From: Leucobacter tardus
GTDB lineage: Bacteria; Actinomycetota; Actinomycetes; Actinomycetales; Microbacteriaceae
Direction of reading: 5' to 3'
DNA length: 64,000 nt
Assembly: GCF_017583045.1 (NCBI RefSeq)
Contig: NZ_JAGFBF010000005.1
Location: 62,001-126,000 of the forward strand
This document shows positions 61,364 to 64,000 of this stretch, piece after piece. Within the stretch, counting starts at the first letter, position 1; each line of letters opens with the position of its first letter. A model generated the notes under the pieces. The model saw only the letters and a program-made list of their open reading frames with translations. It did not search any database and was not told where the DNA came from. A program made the position numbers and the translations under genes.

Positions 61364-62895
61364 TCCCGTCCGAGGAGGCGCAGGGCCGACCAGAGTTCGG
61401 CTCGCGCATCGGGGTCGTCGAGGTCCCGCTGCAGGAGTGTCGCTGCTGTTGAGACCCGTGCCTTCACCGTGTGACGGTGGGCTCCGAGTTCCTGTGCCGC
61501 GGCGCTGGTCTGCCCGTGATGCCGAAGCCAGGCGCGCAGCGTCGATTCGATGACGTCGCCCTGTCGCGCATCGTGCGCGGCGAGCGGAGCGAGGAGTGTC
61601 TCGGCCTGGTGCCGGGCCTCGGGCTGCGATTCGAGCAGATGCATGAGTCCGCGATGGAGGGCGGGGGAGTACGCGGTCACGTCGCCGGCTTCCGGTGTCT
61701 GCGCCGCGGCGCGCTGCGCCTGATCCAACAGGTCGGCGACCTGCTCGATCGGTCCGCGCTCGGAGGCACCGGCGGGCAAGCGGTGCGTGCGCACGAGCCG
61801 ACGGAGGTCGGGGAAGCGGGCCTGCTCGCAGATGAGCACCGCGGTATCGCCGCGGTCGGCGAGAAGCACACCCTGACCTGTCGCCGCGAGCGACGTCACG
61901 TCCTCGGCGAACTCCGGGTCGCGAGCCCCACCGGGGACGATCACGACGCGCACCTCTCCCTGCGGCAGGCGCGGCATGATGGTGGCGGAGACGCGCGCCG
62001 CGAGGTCCCGTCGCCTGTCGAGCAGGAGTTCGAGCAGTGCGCGTCGCAGCGACGCTTCCGCCGAGACCGTCGCGGCCCGGTGGTCGAGCTGCACCGTGGC
62101 CAGGGCGGCGACGAGCCCGATGACGGTCTGATCCGCGTGATCCGGGGCGTGCTCGCCCTGAGTGACGAGGACCCCGTGCAGTTGCCCGGCGTGACCGAGG
62201 GTCTGCATCTGCACGCCCTGCTCTCCGGATCCGCGGGCGAGGCCTGCGCGCACGCCTCGGTCGACGAGCAACCGGGCTTCGCGTCGTACCCACTCCGCTG
62301 TCGCGGCGTCGCGTTCGGAGCGGGGCGCGTACTCGATGACGCGACCCGTGCGGTCGGTGATGGCGACCCAGCGACCGAGTCGCGCGGCGGCTTCGCGCAC
62401 CGCAGCTCCGATGCCGTCGCGGTGCAGCGCGGCACGCGCGATGCCGCGCTGCGATTCGAGCGCCCACGCGTCGCGTGCGTGCGCCTTGGCGTCGAGCAGG
62501 CGAGCCGCCGTCTGCACGATCGAGATGAACGCCGTGTCGTACGGCACGCGGAAGAGGGGGAACCCGGTGCGGTCGCATGCACGGACGAACGTCTGCGGGA
62601 TGCGGTCCCAGTGCAGTCCGACGGCGATGCCGAGCGCCGTCGCGTCGGCATCGATGAGGCGCTGGACGAACGCATCGGCGGTCTCCTGATCGGCGTGCTG
62701 GGAGAGCCGCGCTCCCGTGGTGAGCAGCACGGTACGCGGGGGGAGGAACAGTGCCGGGTCCTCGAGCTCGCTCACGTGCACCCACTGCACCGGACGCTCG
62801 TCGGTGTCCGCGCGCACGCCGGCGATCAGCACGAGTCCGAGTTGATACTGGTGCACGAGTGTGCCGAGCTCGATGGTGGTGTAGGTCGGCTCCAT
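61336..62895 (-). CDS. PucR family transcriptional regulator
   Basis: A 519-residue PucR-type regulator: the N-terminal PucR sensory domain (ELGTLVHQYQLGLVLIAGV, LEDPALFLPPRTVLLTTGA, about residues 5-125), a middle GGDEF-like/CdaR region, and the C-terminal PucR helix-turn-helix (STLRAWLRHHGQTSAAAQEL, GAHRHTVKARV). Divergent from gabT with 140 bp between starts, it is likely the GABA-responsive activator, as known for GabR/PucR pairs in corynebacteria. GAGGAGATCC precedes the ATG at 62895. Confidence 0.92.
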   Translation of the reverse strand: MEPTYTTIELGTLVHQYQLGLVLIAGVRADTDERPVQWVHVSELEDPALFLPPRTVLLTTGARLSQHADQETADAFVQRLIDADATALGIAVGLHWDRIPQTFVRACDRTGFPLFRVPYDTAFISIVQTAARLLDAKAHARDAWALESQRGIARAALHRDGIGAAVREAAARLGRWVAITDRTGRVIEYAPRSERDAATAEWVRREARLLVDRGVRAGLARGSGEQGVQMQTLGHAGQLHGVLVTQGEHAPDHADQTVIGLVAALATVQLDHRAATVSAEASLRRALLELLLDRRRDLAARVSATIMPRLPQGEVRVVIVPGGARDPEFAEDVTSLAATGQGVLLADRGDTAVLICEQARFPDLRRLVRTHRLPAGASERGPIEQVADLLDQAQRAAAQTPEAGDVTAYSPALHRGLMHLLESQPEARHQAETLLAPLAAHDARQGDVIESTLRAWLRHHGQTSAAAQELGAHRHTVKARVSTAATLLQRDLDDPDARAELWSALRLLGRDHIPGSEIR

Positions 62896-62931
62896 GGATC
62901 TCCTCGCATGCGGCACGTTCGACATGGTCTG

Positions 62932-62972
62932 CCAAAGTGGCGTGTGTCGGGGGTCGGTGACTCCATTGTGGC
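62932..62972 (+). promoter_or_regulatory. Direct repeats between pucR and gabT (candidate PucR operator)
   Basis: CCAAAGTGGC (62932-62941) and CCATTGTGGC (62963-62972) are direct repeats matching CCAWWGTGGC, 31 bp apart start to start (about three helical turns). A TAGGCT at 62998-63003 may be the gabT -10, placing both sites upstream of it, where an activator would bind. Confidence 0.5.
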
Positions 62973-63035
62973 ACGCTGCGAAGTGAGTGCTGGCCTCTAG
63001 GCTGATGACGTACCAGCGATCCATAGGAGGAACCC

Positions 63036-64000
63036 ATGTCTGCAGCCCCCGTCACCGGCGGTCCGTCGCTCCCGCAGGAGCGGAAGCTCGTCACCAGCAT
63101 CCCCGGGCCGAAGTCCCAGGAACTCCTCGCGCGCAAGAACGCCGCCGTCGCCTCGGGCGTCGGCGTCGCACTGCCCGTCTTCACCGTCGCCGCGGGCGGC
63201 GGGGTGCTCGTCGATGCCGACGGCAACTCGCTCATCGACCTCGGCTCGGGCATCGCTGTGACGGGTGTCGGCAACTCGGCGCCGGCCGTCGTCGAGGCGG
63301 TGAAGGCTCAGGTCGAGCAGTTCACCCACACCTGCTTCACCGTCACGCCGTACGACGGGTACGTCGAGGTCGCCGAGAAGCTCAACGCCATGACGCCGGG
63401 CGACTTCGAGAAGCGTTCGGCGCTCTTCAACACCGGTGCGGAAGCCGTCGAGAACGCGGTCAAGATCGCTCGTCACTACACGAAGAAGAACGCCGTCGTC
63501 GTCTTCGACCACGCGTACCACGGCCGCACGAACCTCACCATGGGGATGACCGCGAAGAACATGCCGTACAAGGATGGCTTCGGTCCGTTCGCGCCCGAGA
63601 TCTACCGTGCGCCGGCTTCGTACCCGTTCCGCGACGGCCTGTCGGGTGCCGAGGCGGCGGAGCAGGCGATTCTGCACATCGAGAAGCAGGTGGGCGCGGC
63701 GAACCTCGCGGCCATCATCATCGAGCCCATCCAGGGCGAGGGCGGCTTCATCGCCCCGGCAGAGGGATTCCTGCCCGCGATCCAGCGCTGGGCGAACGAG
63801 AACGATGTCGTCTTCATCCTCGATGAGGTGCAGACCGGCTTCGCGCGCACCGGCGACATGTTCGCCGCGGATCACGAGGGCGTCACCCCCGATCTCTTCA
63901 CTCTCGCCAAGGGCATCGCCGGCGGTCTGCCGCTCTCGGCGGTCACCGGTCGCGCCGAGATCATGGACTCGGCGCACGCCGGAGGCCTGGGCGGCACCTA
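63036..64000 (+). CDS. gabT: 4-aminobutyrate-2-oxoglutarate transaminase (3' end outside window)
   Basis: The first 321 codons of a GABA transaminase, which converts GABA and 2-oxoglutarate to succinate semialdehyde and glutamate. Visible motifs are IDLGSGIAVTGVGNSAPAVV, FTHTCFTVTPYDGYVEVAEK, FNTGAEAVENAVKIARHYT, FDHAYHGRTNLTMGMTAKN, IIEPIQGEGGFIAPA, the aspartate in VVFILDEVQTGFARTG, and the PLP lysine in FTLAKGIAGGLPLSAV. AGGAGG lies seven bases before the ATG. Control by the divergent PucR regulator is likely. A gabD gene is expected beyond the window. Confidence 0.95.
   Translation, partial: MSAAPVTGGPSLPQERKLVTSIPGPKSQELLARKNAAVASGVGVALPVFTVAAGGGVLVDADGNSLIDLGSGIAVTGVGNSAPAVVEAVKAQVEQFTHTCFTVTPYDGYVEVAEKLNAMTPGDFEKRSALFNTGAEAVENAVKIARHYTKKNAVVVFDHAYHGRTNLTMGMTAKNMPYKDGFGPFAPEIYRAPASYPFRDGLSGAEAAEQAILHIEKQVGAANLAAIIIEPIQGEGGFIAPAEGFLPAIQRWANENDVVFILDEVQTGFARTGDMFAADHEGVTPDLFTLAKGIAGGLPLSAVTGRAEIMDSAHAGGLGGT

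Overview
The window is chromosomal DNA from a high-GC Gram-positive actinobacterium, most likely a member of the Microbacteriaceae (Micrococcales). This rests on the very high GC content, frequent GTG starts, the rpsP-KH-rimM-trmD and leuCD-murA-plsC-gpsA-ddl blocks, MurT/GatD, an HGxxPAAW protein inside the trp cluster, and a GuaB1-type IMPDH paralogue. The genus cannot be assigned from the sequence. Genes are tightly packed: many start/stop pairs overlap (ATGA or GTGA), and several convergent pairs overlap at their 3' ends.

Layout: 1-1647 is the end of a histidine operon (hisG fragment, hisF, hisI). 1675-7092 is a tryptophan cluster (trpE, a Trp-associated membrane protein, HGxxPAAW protein, trpC, trpB, trpA), followed by lgt and pyk. 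A tRNA-Leu(CAA) at 9784 is the attachment site of a 2.2-kb degenerate prophage-like element (9846-12073), bounded by a 22-bp direct repeat and holding an integrase catalytic-domain remnant, two phage-type membrane genes and a small secreted protein. 12.1-13.7 kb holds small uncharacterised genes. Next come an acyl-CoA dehydrogenase-fold flavoprotein, a YbdK-type glutamate-cysteine ligase, rpsP-khpA-rimM-trmD, murT-gatD, yceI, a FUSC protein with an App1 phosphatase, the cytochrome bd operon cydABDC, a divergent pabC/pabB pair, leuS, and comEA-comEC. A FUSC protein, a DoxX-like protein and the ectoine operon ectABC lie between comEC and holA-rpsT. The right part holds an isochorismatase, a YbaK protein, guaB1, thrC, an AI-2E family transporter, a metallo-beta-lactamase-fold protein, an ABC export pair, tRNA-Glu(CUC), leuCD, murA-plsC-gpsA-ddl, a DUF3515 lipoprotein, thiL, a PucR regulator and a 3'-truncated gabT.

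Functionally the window combines amino-acid synthesis (His, Trp, Leu, Thr), cell-wall precursor synthesis (MurA, Ddl, MurT/GatD), lipoprotein and phospholipid synthesis, translation and tRNA/ribosome maturation, microaerobic respiration (cytochrome bd), folate and thiamine cofactors, osmoprotection (ectoine) and DNA uptake (ComEA/ComEC).

No clearly new multigene system is visible. The most interesting signals are regulatory. (i) Two identical 10-bp palindromes, 22 bp apart, flank the predicted -10 of comEA. (ii) A 14-codon leader peptide with a CTT-CTT leucine pair and mutually exclusive hairpins precedes leuCD. (iii) About twenty genes have a TANNNT hexamer 6-8 nt before the start codon, predicting leaderless transcripts. 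(iv) A direct-repeat pair lies between pucR and gabT. The degenerate element at tRNA-Leu, with twin terminators and arm-type repeats, is the only clear accessory DNA.
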